Made by a program: the position numbers and the translations under genes
From: RHKX01 sp963743875
Lineage (GTDB): Bacteria > Actinomycetota > Thermoleophilia > Solirubrobacterales > 70-9
NCBI GenBank assembly: GCA_963743875.1
Contig: CAVURM010000001.1
Span: forward strand, 1 to 64,000
Direction of reading: 5' to 3'
DNA: 64,000 nucleotides
In this document: piece after piece, positions 25,827 through 34,723 of the stretch
Position numbering within the stretch: the first letter of the stretch is position 1
Layout: each line of letters opens with the position of its first letter
Notes under the pieces: model-generated
The model's database searches: none
What the model was told of the DNA's origin: nothing
What the model saw: the letters and a program-made list of their open reading frames with translations, nothing else

Positions 25827-26843
25827 ATGACGGGATGTCCTCCGACCGGCGTCCCTGGGCGCTTCTATACTCGCCGCGCTTTGTCCCTGACGGCTACCCC
25901 ATCCCGCAGGGGCCGGTCTCGGCTGCGCCCCTATGTCCGCGGTATCGCCTACGCAGCGCTGGTCGCGTCGGTTGCGGTACCGCTGCTGCGCAAGCGACTG
26001 AAGCTCCCACCGTCGGCGACGGTCGCGGCGACCGTGTCCGGGCCGATCGGGATGGCGACGCTCCGGCCTCGGACGAAGGCTCGGGACATGTTCCTCTTCA
26101 TGCAGCAGATGTGGGCCTTCACGATGATCCACGAACTCCCCTACGACGATCCTGAGGCGCTTCGCCGCCGGCTCAAGATCCGCTACCCGATCCGGGGCGA
26201 CCGGCTGATCGGCGCCGGCCGTCTGCCGAACACGCGGATGCAGGAATGGTTCACCCGCGCCGACGGGTCCGTCGGCGCGCTCGACCGGGTGCTCAGCCTC
26301 GCTCACTGGGCCTGGTTCTTCGAGCCACACCTGTCACTGGCCTACATCCTCGTCACCGACGAGAAGCGCTTCGTCCGGGCGGCGCGGCAGATGGGCGGAG
26401 CCTTCGACCTCGGCTGCGCCACCTACATCGCCGTGCCTACCGCTCCACCGTGGTGGGCGGCGGTCAACGGCTACACCGGCGACGACCGCGTTCAGCGCCG
26501 GATGCTGGCGGTCGGCGAGGAGACGTTCGGGCGGGCGTGGCCGAAGATGTACAACGCCGTCGACGGCAACCCCTGGGCAGCGATGCCGTCGCTGCACTTC
26601 GGCGCCTCGGTGCTGGCCGCAATCCTGCTCAGCGAATCGAGCCGCACGGCCGGTGCTTTCGGCTGGACCTACGCAGGCGTGCTCGGTTTCGCACTCGTTT
26701 ACCTCGGCGAGCACTACGTGGTCGACCTGCTCGCCGGCCTCGGACTCGTTGCAACCGTTCGCCTCGGCGAACCGCTGGCCGAGCCGCTCGCGCTCGCGAT
26801 CAGCGCCGGTGTGCAGCAGTTGGAGCGGATCGCGAACTCGTAG
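25827..26843 (+). CDS. PAP2-superfamily membrane phosphatase/phosphotransferase
   Basis: 338 residues from ATG 25827 (a later TTG at 25881 is possible). Polytopic protein with the lipid-phosphatase signature in a diverged form: PTAPPWWAAVN in the first region, MPSLHFGASVLAA (PSxH) and YLGEHYVVDLLAG (HxxxD). The spacing resembles the inositolphosphotransferase (AUR1-like) branch found in actinobacteria rather than classical PAP2 with PSGH. It may act on prenyl- or inositol-lipids. The next gene, a lipid-flippase-like protein, starts 9 bp on, consistent with a membrane-lipid pathway. Confidence 0.75.
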   Translation: MTGCPPTGVPGRFYTRRALSLTATPSRRGRSRLRPYVRGIAYAALVASVAVPLLRKRLKLPPSATVAATVSGPIGMATLRPRTKARDMFLFMQQMWAFTMIHELPYDDPEALRRRLKIRYPIRGDRLIGAGRLPNTRMQEWFTRADGSVGALDRVLSLAHWAWFFEPHLSLAYILVTDEKRFVRAARQMGGAFDLGCATYIAVPTAPPWWAAVNGYTGDDRVQRRMLAVGEETFGRAWPKMYNAVDGNPWAAMPSLHFGASVLAAILLSESSRTAGAFGWTYAGVLGFALVYLGEHYVVDLLAGLGLVATVRLGEPLAEPLALAISAGVQQLERIANS

Positions 26844-26852
26844 GCTCCGCGA

Positions 26853-28001
26853 ATGGCCCCTCCGGAAGCCGAGGTCGAAGAGGCTCCGTCCCTGCTCGGA
26901 AACCCGCGGAAGTTGGCGATCACCGGCCTGGTCGTCCTGCTCATGTTCGCGGCGATCTACGTCCTGGTGCCGAAGTTGGTCGGGCTCGAGGACGCAGTCG
27001 AGAAGATGCAGGAGGGGGAGTGGCAGTGGTTCGTCGTCGCCGTCGGCTTCAATGTGCTCGCCTTCGGCTCCTACGTGGCGCTCTTCCGGGGGGTGATCGG
27101 CGAGAACCTCGTTCACCTCGACTGGCGCGAGAGCTACCAGATCACGATGGCCGGACTCGCGGCCTCGAGGGTGTTGTCGGCAGGCGGGGCCGGCGGCGTG
27201 GTGCTCAGCTACTGGGCGTTGCGGAAGGCCGGGATGAAGCGGGCCGAGGCGGCGATGCGGATGGTCGCCTTCCTGGTCCTTCTCTACGCGATCTACGTGA
27301 TCGCGGTGATCGTCTTCGGGATCCTTCTGGAAACGGGGGTTCTCGCCGGCCCGAACCCCGTCTCGATGACGATCATTCCGGCGGCGATAGCCGGAGGAGT
27401 CCTGCTGATCTTCCTGCTGATCCTGCTGATCCCCGGCGACCTGGAGCGTCGGCTCTCCCTGCGCGGGAGCAACTGGGCGAGTCGCCTGGCTCTGAAGCTG
27501 AGCACCGTCCCCGCCACGATCTCCACCGGCTCGCGGATCGCGATCGGCTTCCTCCGCGACCCGCGTAAGGGCGGCCTCGCGGTACTCGGGGCTGCCGGCT
27601 TCTGGGCGTCCAACATCGGGATCCTCTGGGCGACGTTCATGGCATTCGGGATCGCCCTGCCGATCGGTGTCCTCGTGATGGGCTTCTTCGTCGGCATGGC
27701 GGCCAACCTGGCGCCCGACCCGGCCGGTGTAGGGGCCGTGGATGGCGGCCTGATCGGCGCATTCCTGATCTTCGGGTACCCGGCTTCGAGCGTGATCGCG
27801 GCGGTGCTCGTCTACCGCCTGATCGCCTTCTGGATGCCGCTGCCGCCGGGGATCGTCGCGTTCCTGCAGCTTCGCCGCACCGTTGCCCGCTGGGAGGCTG
27901 AGGGCCGGCCGGTCGTTGATGATCCCACCGACGATGGAAGCGACGGTCAGCCCTCTTCCAATACTTCACAAAATGAAGTACAGTATCCAGACCGAGTTTG
28001 A
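26853..28001 (+). CDS. UPF0104/YbhN-type membrane protein (LPG synthase TM-domain family)
   Basis: 382 residues with about eight membrane helices and the AglD/MprF-type flippase-domain pattern: a conserved SRVLSAGGAGGVVLSYWAL segment (around residues 107-125) and FVGMAANLAPDPAGVGAVDGG (around residues 283-303), which matches the P-x-P-G-G-x-G motif family. It lacks the catalytic LPG synthase domain. It probably moves or scrambles lipid-linked sugars or phospholipids; the substrate is unknown. The C-terminus is hydrophilic and ends where the trxB leader begins. Confidence 0.75.
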   Translation: MAPPEAEVEEAPSLLGNPRKLAITGLVVLLMFAAIYVLVPKLVGLEDAVEKMQEGEWQWFVVAVGFNVLAFGSYVALFRGVIGENLVHLDWRESYQITMAGLAASRVLSAGGAGGVVLSYWALRKAGMKRAEAAMRMVAFLVLLYAIYVIAVIVFGILLETGVLAGPNPVSMTIIPAAIAGGVLLIFLLILLIPGDLERRLSLRGSNWASRLALKLSTVPATISTGSRIAIGFLRDPRKGGLAVLGAAGFWASNIGILWATFMAFGIALPIGVLVMGFFVGMAANLAPDPAGVGAVDGGLIGAFLIFGYPASSVIAAVLVYRLIAFWMPLPPGIVAFLQLRRTVARWEAEGRPVVDDPTDDGSDGQPSSNTSQNEVQYPDRV

Positions 28002-28022
28002 TTGAAGGAGCTAGGAGTCGAA

Positions 28023-29015
28023 GTGACTGAGAACCGGGTCGAGAACGTGATCATCATCGGCGGTGCCTGCGCCGGCTACACGGCTGCGATCTACGCCTCC
28101 CGGGCGGACCTCGAGCCGCTGTTGATCGAGGGATTCCAGTGGGGCGGGCAGCTCCAGAACACGACCGAGGTCGAGAACTATCCGGGCTTCCCCGAGGGGA
28201 TCATGGGCCCGGAGATGATGAACCGCTTCCGCGCTCAGGCCGAGCGGTTCGGCACTCGCTTCATCACCGACGACGCGACCCGCGTCGAGTTGACCGACGG
28301 CGGCATCCAGAGGGTCTGGGTGAACGACGACGAGTACCGCGCCAAGAGCGTGATCCTGGCGATGGGGGCCGAGCCCAAGCGGCTCGGCATTCCCGGCGAG
28401 ATGGAGCTCGGCGGTCGCGGGGTCTCGACCTGCGGCGTCTGCGACGGCGCCTTCTTCAAGGGTCGCGACGTGGTCGTCATCGGCGGCGGCGATACCGCGA
28501 TGGAGGATTCGATCTTCGTCTCCAAGTACGCCGACAAGCTCACCGTGCTGCATCGCCGCAACGAGTTTCGAGCCTCGATGGTGATGCAGGACCGGGCCCG
28601 TGAGACGGCCAACATCGAGTTTCAGACCCCGTTCGTGCCGGAGGAGTTCGTCGCCGGAGACGACGGTGCGCTCGATCACATCCGAGTTCGCAACGCCGAG
28701 ACCGACGAGGTCACCGAGATCGAGGCCGGGGGTGCGTTCGTCGCGATCGGCCATACCCCCGGATCCACCCTCGTCGCCGACCAGATCGAGCTTCACGACA
28801 ACGGCTACGTCAAGGTCGACGAGCCGTCGACGCGAACCAACCTTGCCGGCGTCTTCGCGATCGGGGACCTCGTCGACTTCACCTACCGGCAGGCGATCAC
28901 CGCGGCCGGCTCGGGGACCCGCGGTGCGCTCGATGCCGAGTGGTATCTGCGCGATACCCCGCCGACCGACGAGGAGCGGGTCGAAGCGGTCGAGGAAGCC
29001 CGGATCGGGGGCTGA
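28023..29015 (+). CDS. trxB: Thioredoxin reductase
   Basis: NADPH-dependent FAD flavoprotein that reduces thioredoxin, 330 residues. The FAD site is VIIIGGACAGYTAAIYASRA; the usual GxGPAG is GGACAG here, an uncommon cysteine substitution. The redox pair is STCGVCDGAF (CxxC). The NADPH site is VVVIGGGDTAMEDSIF with HRR downstream, and the C-terminal FAD block is GVFAIGDLVDFTYRQAITAAGSG. The start is GTG 28023, with AGGAG at 28013-28017 five bases upstream; a TTG at 28002 is the alternative. A GC hairpin at 29018-29043 follows the stop. Confidence 0.93.
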   Translation: MTENRVENVIIIGGACAGYTAAIYASRADLEPLLIEGFQWGGQLQNTTEVENYPGFPEGIMGPEMMNRFRAQAERFGTRFITDDATRVELTDGGIQRVWVNDDEYRAKSVILAMGAEPKRLGIPGEMELGGRGVSTCGVCDGAFFKGRDVVVIGGGDTAMEDSIFVSKYADKLTVLHRRNEFRASMVMQDRARETANIEFQTPFVPEEFVAGDDGALDHIRVRNAETDEVTEIEAGGAFVAIGHTPGSTLVADQIELHDNGYVKVDEPSTRTNLAGVFAIGDLVDFTYRQAITAAGSGTRGALDAEWYLRDTPPTDEERVEAVEEARIGG

Positions 29016-29017
29016 CC

Positions 29018-29043
29018 CGCTCGGCGGGGTTCAGCCCCGAGCG
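29018..29043 (+). terminator. GC-rich hairpin after trxB
   Basis: CGCTC / GAGCG with an inner GGGG / CCCC stem around the loop TTCAG, starting 3 bases after the trxB stop. There is no T-run, so this is at most a weak or factor-assisted terminator. It lies between convergent trxB and the GH15 gene. Confidence 0.4.
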
Positions 29044-29062
29044 ATCCTGAGGACCCTCCCGA

Positions 29063-30967
29063 TCAGGCCCCATCGACGGCACGCATCTCGCTGAACACCG
29101 CCCGCTCGTCGGGTTCACGCCCGTCGGCCTCCTCGTCGGCGATCACCTGCGAGACCGCGTTGATCAAGGCGAGGTGGGTGAAGGCCTGCGGAAAGTTGCC
29201 GAGCTGACGGCCCGAGCGGGGCTCGATCTCCTCGGCGTAGAGATCGAGCGCGCCGCCCATGTTGAGCAGGTGCTCGCAGAGGTGCGAAGCGCGCTCGTGC
29301 TCGCCGATCTCGGCCAGCGCCGAGACGAGCCAGAACGAGCAGATCGAGAACGTTCCCTCGACCCCTGAGAGGCCGTCCTCGGTTCGGTCGACCCGGTAGC
29401 GGAGAACGAGGCCCATCTCGGTCAGCTCGTCGGCGATCGCCAGGACCGTGTTGCGGACGCGCTCGTCGTCGGAGGGGAGGAAGCGGACCAACGGGATCAG
29501 CAGGGTGGAGGCATCGAGCTCGTCGGTTCCGTAGTGCTGGCGGAAGACGCCGCGATCGCTGACGCCGTTGGCGAGGACGTCGTCTCTGATCCGCTCGGCC
29601 TCGGCTCCCCAGCGCGCGGCGAGCTCTCGCTCACCCCTGGCCTTGGCCATGCGGGTGCCGCGATCGAGGGCGACCCAGCACATCAGCTTCGAGGAGACGT
29701 AATGCTTGGGTTCGTCGCGGGCCTCCCAGATTCCCTGGTCGGGGCGCTCCCAGATCTCCATCGCGGCCTCGACCTGCTCGGTGGCGATCTCCCAGAGCCC
29801 GTCGCTGACGCCGCCGAGCGCTCGCGAGTGGATGTACATCGAGTCCAGCAGGGCTCCGTAGACGTCGTTCTGATGCTGTGAGAAGGCGGCGTTGCCGATC
29901 CGCACCGGCTGCGAGTCGAGGTAGCCGGACAGGTGGTCGAGGGTGCTCTCGGTCAGCTCCTTCTCGCCGCCGATCCCGTACATGATCTGCAGGTCGGCGT
30001 CGTCGGCGCAGACGTTTTCGATGAAGGCCATGAAGTCGGTCGCCTCGTCGTCGAGCCCGAGCACGTGCAGCCCCCAGAGGGTGAAGGTGGCGTCGCGGAT
30101 CCAGGTGTAGCGGTAGTCCCAGTTGCGCTCGCCTCCGGGCGTCTCCGGAAGCGACGTGGTGAGCGCGGCCACCATGCCGCCGGACGGCGCATGCATGAGG
30201 CCCTTCAGAGTCAGGGCCGAGCGCTGCAGCTCACCGCGCCACCGGTGATCGGGGAACTTGCCGCGCTCGAGCCAGCGCCGCCACGCCTGCCCGGTCTCGT
30301 AGACCAAGCGGGCGGCCTCGCCGGCGTGTCCGGGAAGGCGGACCTCGTCAGACCAGGTGAGGGCGCAGAAGGTGTTCTCATCCCGACCCAGCCTCTGAAC
30401 GCCCCAGATCCGACCGTCACGAAGCTCGAGATCCATGTCCGCCTGCAGGCGGAGCGAGATGCCGTCGACCTCGGCGGTCGCGACGCCGAGTTCGCGATCG
30501 AGATCCCAATCGATCTTCCCCCGGCCATAGTCGGGAAGAGCGTCGCAGACGAGTTGGACCTCGGCGTGTCCCTCCGGGCAATGGGCCCAGCGGACGAGCA
30601 TCCTCTCCGCCTCCATCCTGCTGCGGCCGCCGTGGTCGGTCTCCGAGTTGACCAGCAGGGCGTCGCGCACGATGACCCAGCCCGCCTCGGTCGCCCAGGT
30701 GGTCTCGATCACGTTGGTGCCGGGCTCGTAGCGACGGGCCACCGGCACCCGTTCATCGGGCGCGAACCGCAGCGCTCCGGCGGATCGATCGAGCAGCGCG
30801 CCGAAGATGCTTGGAGAGTCGAAGCGGGGGAGGCAGAGCCATTCGATCGAGCCGTCGGCTGAGAGCAACGCGCCGGTCTCGCAGTCGGAGAGGAAGCCGT
30901 AGGAGCCAATCCGGGGAAAGTGCTCGGAGCAGGCTCGCAGAGAGGACGGGTTGTCGCGCGCGCTCAC
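29063..30967 (-). CDS. Glycoside hydrolase family 15 protein
   Basis: Glucoamylase/trehalase-type enzyme of 634 residues from GTG 30967. The N-terminal beta-sandwich begins PRIGSYGFLSDCETGALLSADGSIEWLCLPRFDSPSIF, a strongly conserved opening. The alpha/alpha barrel includes ERNWDYRYTWIRDATFTLWGL (around residues 283-303), IMYGIGGE and GIWEARDEPKHYVSSKLMCWVALDRG, where the first acid of the catalytic pair (E of WE) sits. Family members in actinobacteria hydrolyse trehalose or alpha-glucans, so trehalase is likely but not certain. There is no signal peptide, so it acts in the cytoplasm. Confidence 0.88.
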   Translation of the reverse strand: MSARDNPSSLRACSEHFPRIGSYGFLSDCETGALLSADGSIEWLCLPRFDSPSIFGALLDRSAGALRFAPDERVPVARRYEPGTNVIETTWATEAGWVIVRDALLVNSETDHGGRSRMEAERMLVRWAHCPEGHAEVQLVCDALPDYGRGKIDWDLDRELGVATAEVDGISLRLQADMDLELRDGRIWGVQRLGRDENTFCALTWSDEVRLPGHAGEAARLVYETGQAWRRWLERGKFPDHRWRGELQRSALTLKGLMHAPSGGMVAALTTSLPETPGGERNWDYRYTWIRDATFTLWGLHVLGLDDEATDFMAFIENVCADDADLQIMYGIGGEKELTESTLDHLSGYLDSQPVRIGNAAFSQHQNDVYGALLDSMYIHSRALGGVSDGLWEIATEQVEAAMEIWERPDQGIWEARDEPKHYVSSKLMCWVALDRGTRMAKARGERELAARWGAEAERIRDDVLANGVSDRGVFRQHYGTDELDASTLLIPLVRFLPSDDERVRNTVLAIADELTEMGLVLRYRVDRTEDGLSGVEGTFSICSFWLVSALAEIGEHERASHLCEHLLNMGGALDLYAEEIEPRSGRQLGNFPQAFTHLALINAVSQVIADEEADGREPDERAVFSEMRAVDGA

Positions 30968-31035
30968 GGAGCGCGACTCTACAAGCCCCCGGCGCGCAAT
31001 CGAGCGGGCGGAGTTCCGCCGGTCCCGGGGTTCGC

Positions 31036-31806
31036 CTACCGGCCGCTGAAATCGGCGGGGCGATCCTCGAGCAGGGCGTTGACCGCCTCGATCCGGTCCT
31101 CGGTGGCCATTGCTTCGGCGAGCAGCTGCCGTTCGCACTCGAGCCCCTCCTCGAGACCGGTCTCGTCGGCTTCGACGATCGCGCGCTTGGCGATCCGCAG
31201 GGCGAGCGGCGGGCGCTCGGCGATGTCCTCCGCCAGGGCGGTGGCACCCTCGAGACAGCGGCGCTTATCGGTGAGGATGTTGGCCAGCCCCCAGGCGAAT
31301 GCCTGCTTGCCGCTCATCCGTCTGCCGGAGAGCACCAGCTCCATCGTGCGCTGCTTGCCGATCACCCTGGTCAGCCGTTGGGTCGCCCCCCCGGCCGGGA
31401 TCAGCCCGAAGGTCACCTCGGGGAGGCCGAAGGTGGTCTCCTTGCCGACCACCATCAGGTCGCACGCGAGGGCGAGCTCACAGCCGAACGCCAGCGCCCA
31501 ACCGTTCACCGCGGCGATGATCGGGGTGCCGATCGCCCGCAGGCGCCGCCAGAAGTCGGTCATGAGCACGTCGACGGGCGGACCTGCCTCCCGACCCGAG
31601 AAGGCGCGGATGTCGTGTCCCGTCGCGAAGTACTCGCCGGTTCCCGTCAGCACGATGCAGCGGACGGCATCGTCGGCGTCGAGTTGCTCCAGCGTCGCGA
31701 TCAGCAACGCTGCCAATTCCGCGTCGATCGCGTTCCTGGAGTCGGGCCGGTTGATCCGGCAGATTCCGACCCACCCCCTGATCGATGTCTCGACCACGGC
31801 GGCCAC
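31036..31806 (-). CDS. Enoyl-CoA hydratase
   Basis: 256-residue crotonase. The oxyanion-hole motifs are YFATGHDIRAFSG (around residues 60-72) and AVNGWALAFGCELALACDL (around residues 96-114). LPEVTFGLIPAGGATQRL follows; the Glu of LPEV matches one catalytic acid, while the first expected catalytic Glu is less clear. The start is GTG 31806, placed three bases after the stop of the acyl-CoA dehydrogenase gene. These two consecutive beta-oxidation-type genes suggest one fatty-acyl or branched-chain catabolic module. Confidence 0.88.
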   Translation of the reverse strand: MAAVVETSIRGWVGICRINRPDSRNAIDAELAALLIATLEQLDADDAVRCIVLTGTGEYFATGHDIRAFSGREAGPPVDVLMTDFWRRLRAIGTPIIAAVNGWALAFGCELALACDLMVVGKETTFGLPEVTFGLIPAGGATQRLTRVIGKQRTMELVLSGRRMSGKQAFAWGLANILTDKRRCLEGATALAEDIAERPPLALRIAKRAIVEADETGLEEGLECERQLLAEAMATEDRIEAVNALLEDRPADFSGR

Positions 31807-31808
31807 CT

Positions 31809-32987
31809 TCAGCCGCCCTGATCGGGGGCGAACGGGAGGATCGCGTCGATCCCGGTTGCGGCGCGCCCGATGATCAGCTTCTGGATCTGCGAGGTCCCCT
31901 CGTAGAGGGTCGTTACCCGGGCGTCGCGCAGGTAACGCTCCACCGGGTGGTCGTCGACGTAGCCCGCTCCCCCGTGAACCTGGATCGCCGCGTTGGCGCA
32001 CTCGACGGCGGACTCGGTGGCGTACAGCTTCGCGATCGACGTCTCGGTTGTGCTGGGCTCTCCGGCATCCTTGAGGAGACCGGCCCTGAGGACGAGCATC
32101 CGGGCGGCGTCGCGCTTGACGACCATGTCGGCGATCATCGCCTGGACCAGCTGGAAGCGAGCGATCGGGACGCCGAACTGCTCGCGCTCGGTCGCGTAGG
32201 AGATCGACGCGTCTATGCAGCCCTCACAGATCCCCACACAACCCGCGGCGACCGAGTAACGGCCGAGGTCGAGGGCGCTCATCGCGATCTTGAATCCGTC
32301 GCCGATCTCACCGAGGACGGCGTTGTCGGGGACCTCGACCGCGTCGAGCGCGAGCGATGCGGTATCGGATGAGCGCAGGCCGAGCTTGCCGTGGATCTCC
32401 TGGGAGGAGAAGCCGGGGGACGCTGTGGGCACGAGGAAGCAGGCGAGGCCGCGGTGCGCCCGCGCCGAGTCGGTCTGCGCGAAGACGAGCGCGACATCGG
32501 CGACGTTGCCGAGTGAGATCCACATCTTCTGACCGCTGATCCGCCAGCCGCCGTCGATCCGCTCCGCCCGGCTCTTCATCGATGCGGCGTCGGAACCGGA
32601 ATCGGGCTCGGTTAGTCCGAAGCAGCCGAAGAGTTCACCGCTACAGAGACCGGGCAGATATCGCTGTTTCTGCTCCTCGGTGCCCCAGCGTTCGATCGAC
32701 CCGCAGACGAGGGACGTCTGGACGGAGATCACGGTTCGGGCGGCGCTGTCGATCCTGCCGACCTGCTCGACGATCATGGCGAAGCTGACCTGATCGAGTC
32801 CGCGACCGCCGTACTCCTCGGCGATGGGGGCGCCGAGGTATCCCATCTCGCCGAGCCGGCGGGCAAGATCGGCGTCGAAGCGGCAGGCGCGGTCGCTCTC
32901 CTGGATTCGCGGAGCGATCACCTCGTCGGCGAATCGCCGGGCGGTCTCCGAGATCAACCGCTGCTCGTCGCTGAGAGTCAGATCCAC
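31809..32987 (-). CDS. Acyl-CoA dehydrogenase
   Basis: FAD-dependent acyl-CoA dehydrogenase, 392 residues, full length. Visible landmarks are GLTEPDSGSDAASM and KMWISLGNVADVALVFAQ in the middle beta domain, and VHGGAGYVDDHPVERYLRDARVTTLYEGTSQIQKL near the C-terminus, where the Glu of YEGT is the catalytic base. It oxidises an acyl-CoA to the enoyl-CoA that the neighbouring hydratase would use. Chain-length or branched-chain preference cannot be read from the sequence. The ATG at 32987 lies 3 bp after the class IV aminotransferase stop. Confidence 0.92.
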   Translation of the reverse strand: MDLTLSDEQRLISETARRFADEVIAPRIQESDRACRFDADLARRLGEMGYLGAPIAEEYGGRGLDQVSFAMIVEQVGRIDSAARTVISVQTSLVCGSIERWGTEEQKQRYLPGLCSGELFGCFGLTEPDSGSDAASMKSRAERIDGGWRISGQKMWISLGNVADVALVFAQTDSARAHRGLACFLVPTASPGFSSQEIHGKLGLRSSDTASLALDAVEVPDNAVLGEIGDGFKIAMSALDLGRYSVAAGCVGICEGCIDASISYATEREQFGVPIARFQLVQAMIADMVVKRDAARMLVLRAGLLKDAGEPSTTETSIAKLYATESAVECANAAIQVHGGAGYVDDHPVERYLRDARVTTLYEGTSQIQKLIIGRAATGIDAILPFAPDQGG

Positions 32988-32990
32988 TTG

Positions 32991-33791
32991 TCAGGGGCGC
33001 GTCGCGGTGCGTTCTGCTTCGACGGCCTTCCGCAGAGTCTCTGCGGCTGCTTCGGCACCGGGGCCGCCGACCACGGGCAGCGGGATCCCTTCGACCGCTG
33101 AGATCGGCTGGATCTCGCGGTTGGTCGAGGCGAGGAAGGCCTCCCGGGCGGCGAGCAGGTCGTTGCGGCCGTAGGTCCCCTGCGACACCGGCATTCCGTC
33201 GATCAGAACGTCGCGAGTGATCGAGTCGAGGATCCCGGCGTTGAGGCTCGGCGTCCTCAGGTCGCCGTCGGATGCGACCCAGAAGATCGACGAGGTCGGT
33301 GCCTCGAGGATCACCCCGTCGGGTCGGATGTAGACGGCCTCGTCGGCACCCCGGGATGCGGCGATGCGGCTCGCCTGCATGTTCGCGGCGTAGGAGAGTG
33401 ACTTGACCCCGGCGAGGATCTCGCTCGGCGACAGCTCGATCAGGGCGATCGAGGCGCTGGGTGAGAGGGGAGTCAGCTCCTCGACGGTGAGCAGGCGGCG
33501 CCCTCCCCGGGTGATGATCACACGCAGGCAGCCGTCCGGGCTCCCGCCCTGCTCCAGCAGGGCGGCGATCTCGGACTCGAGCGCCGAACGATCGAACCCG
33601 AGCTCGATTGCCGTCGCCGAACGGGCGAGTCGATCGAGATGGGCCCCGAGGCGGAAGGGGTGGTTGCCGTAGAGCTTCAGCACCTCGAAGGCGCCGTCGC
33701 CGCGGACGAGCCCCTCGTCGAGAATCGAGATCGTCGCCTCCTCGGGCGGGGTTATCCGCCCATCGACGCTCGCCAGGATCGCGGTGGCCAT
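32991..33791 (-). CDS. Class IV aminotransferase (PabC/IlvE-like)
   Basis: PLP enzyme of fold type IV, 266 residues. LVRGDGAFEVLKLYGNHPFRLGAHLDRLARSA is the N-terminal signature. SYAANMQASRIAASRGADEAVYIRPDGVILEAPTSSIF is the central region; the PLP lysine expected near SYAANM.. appears as Asn-Met in this copy (many members have KSLNYL), so the lysine is probably that of GVKSLSYA. The size favours aminodeoxychorismate lyase or D-amino-acid/branched-chain aminotransferase. First gene of the minus-strand run with the dehydrogenase and hydratase. Confidence 0.8.
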   Translation of the reverse strand: MATAILASVDGRITPPEEATISILDEGLVRGDGAFEVLKLYGNHPFRLGAHLDRLARSATAIELGFDRSALESEIAALLEQGGSPDGCLRVIITRGGRRLLTVEELTPLSPSASIALIELSPSEILAGVKSLSYAANMQASRIAASRGADEAVYIRPDGVILEAPTSSIFWVASDGDLRTPSLNAGILDSITRDVLIDGMPVSQGTYGRNDLLAAREAFLASTNREIQPISAVEGIPLPVVGGPGAEAAAETLRKAVEAERTATRP

Positions 33792-33852
33792 GCCTCGAAG
33801 ATACCCGGCCCCGGCGTCGGCGGCTGCTCACGGGTTAAGGTGGCTCCAGCGT

Positions 33853-34209
33853 ATGGACTACATCCTCATCACGCTCGGGATGGTCGCCTTCATCGTCGGT
33901 GTTCTCGTCCTCCTTGCCCGCGCCTACCCGGGGAACGGGTCCGACCTCGTCGATTGGAAGCCGACCCGCGACTACGAGACAGAGATCAACCTCGAACAGG
34001 ACGACGTCGCGCAGATGATCGCCGCACAGAACGAGTATCGCCGCCGGCGCGGTGCCCGAGAGCTCGATGAGCGGGACGCTCGACGGATGGCGCGCGAGGA
34101 CCAGCAGGTCCGCGCCCGGGGGCGGATGGACGAGGAGTCACTCGCCAAGCTCGATCGGGAGATGCGGAACCGGCGCGATCACGGCCCCGAGAGTGCCGAC
34201 GAGGGCTAG
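33853..34209 (+). CDS. Hypothetical membrane-anchored protein
   Basis: 118 residues. One N-terminal membrane helix (YILITLGMVAFIVGVLVLLA), then a charged cytoplasmic region rich in Arg, Glu and Asp that is predicted helical (DVAQMIAAQNEYRRRRGARELDERDARRM). No family was recognised; the layout suggests a membrane-tethered coiled or scaffold protein. It is divergent from the class IV aminotransferase and followed by the Rossmann-like gene 11 bp on. Confidence 0.55.
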   Translation: MDYILITLGMVAFIVGVLVLLARAYPGNGSDLVDWKPTRDYETEINLEQDDVAQMIAAQNEYRRRRGARELDERDARRMAREDQQVRARGRMDEESLAKLDREMRNRRDHGPESADEG

Positions 34210-34220
34210 GGTCGCTTCGC

Positions 34221-34712
34221 GTGGCGCGAGCTCTTCTGGTCGGATGCGGCTGCCACGGTCGTGAACTGGGGCAGAGCCTCCTGGCGGACGGATGGGCCGT
34301 GCGGGGAACCTCCCGTAACGCCGTCGGACTCGAACTGATCGGGTCGGCGGGTCTGGAAGCTGCATCGGCCGATCCCGATCGGGTCGGGACGATCCTCGAT
34401 CAGGTCGGCGACGTGGCGGTGGTCGCCTGGCTGATGGGCTCGGCCACCGGCACGCCCGATCAGCTCGAGGCGGTGAACGTCCTCCGGCTGGAGAGCCTGC
34501 TGGAGAAGCTGGTCGACACACCGGTTCGCGGATTCGTCTTTGAGGGCTGGGGTACAGCCGGCGATGACGTGCTGAAGGCGGGCGCCGAGCTGGTGGAACT
34601 GGCGGCGCGGACCTGGATGATCCCGGTACGCGTCATCGCGGCCGACCGAGGCGAAGGTCCGGGGTGGACCGCTGCGATGTCGGATGGCATCTGGTCGGTG
34701 CTCAGAGACTGA
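34221..34712 (+). CDS. Rossmann-like NAD(P)-binding protein
   Basis: 163 residues from GTG 34221. The N-terminus, ARALLVGCGCHGRELGQSLLADGWAVRGTSRN, is a clear dinucleotide-binding start (GxGxxG-like, with Cys at two positions). This is followed by DVAVVAWLMGSATG and VRGFVFEGWGTAG, typical strands of extended-SDR/NAD-epimerase proteins. At this length it has only the cofactor half, so it may be a reduced sensor or an orphan domain. Function unknown. It follows the membrane-anchored gene closely, so they may be co-transcribed. Confidence 0.6.
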   Translation: MARALLVGCGCHGRELGQSLLADGWAVRGTSRNAVGLELIGSAGLEAASADPDRVGTILDQVGDVAVVAWLMGSATGTPDQLEAVNVLRLESLLEKLVDTPVRGFVFEGWGTAGDDVLKAGAELVELAARTWMIPVRVIAADRGEGPGWTAAMSDGIWSVLRD

Positions 34713-34723
34713 GGCTCGCCCGG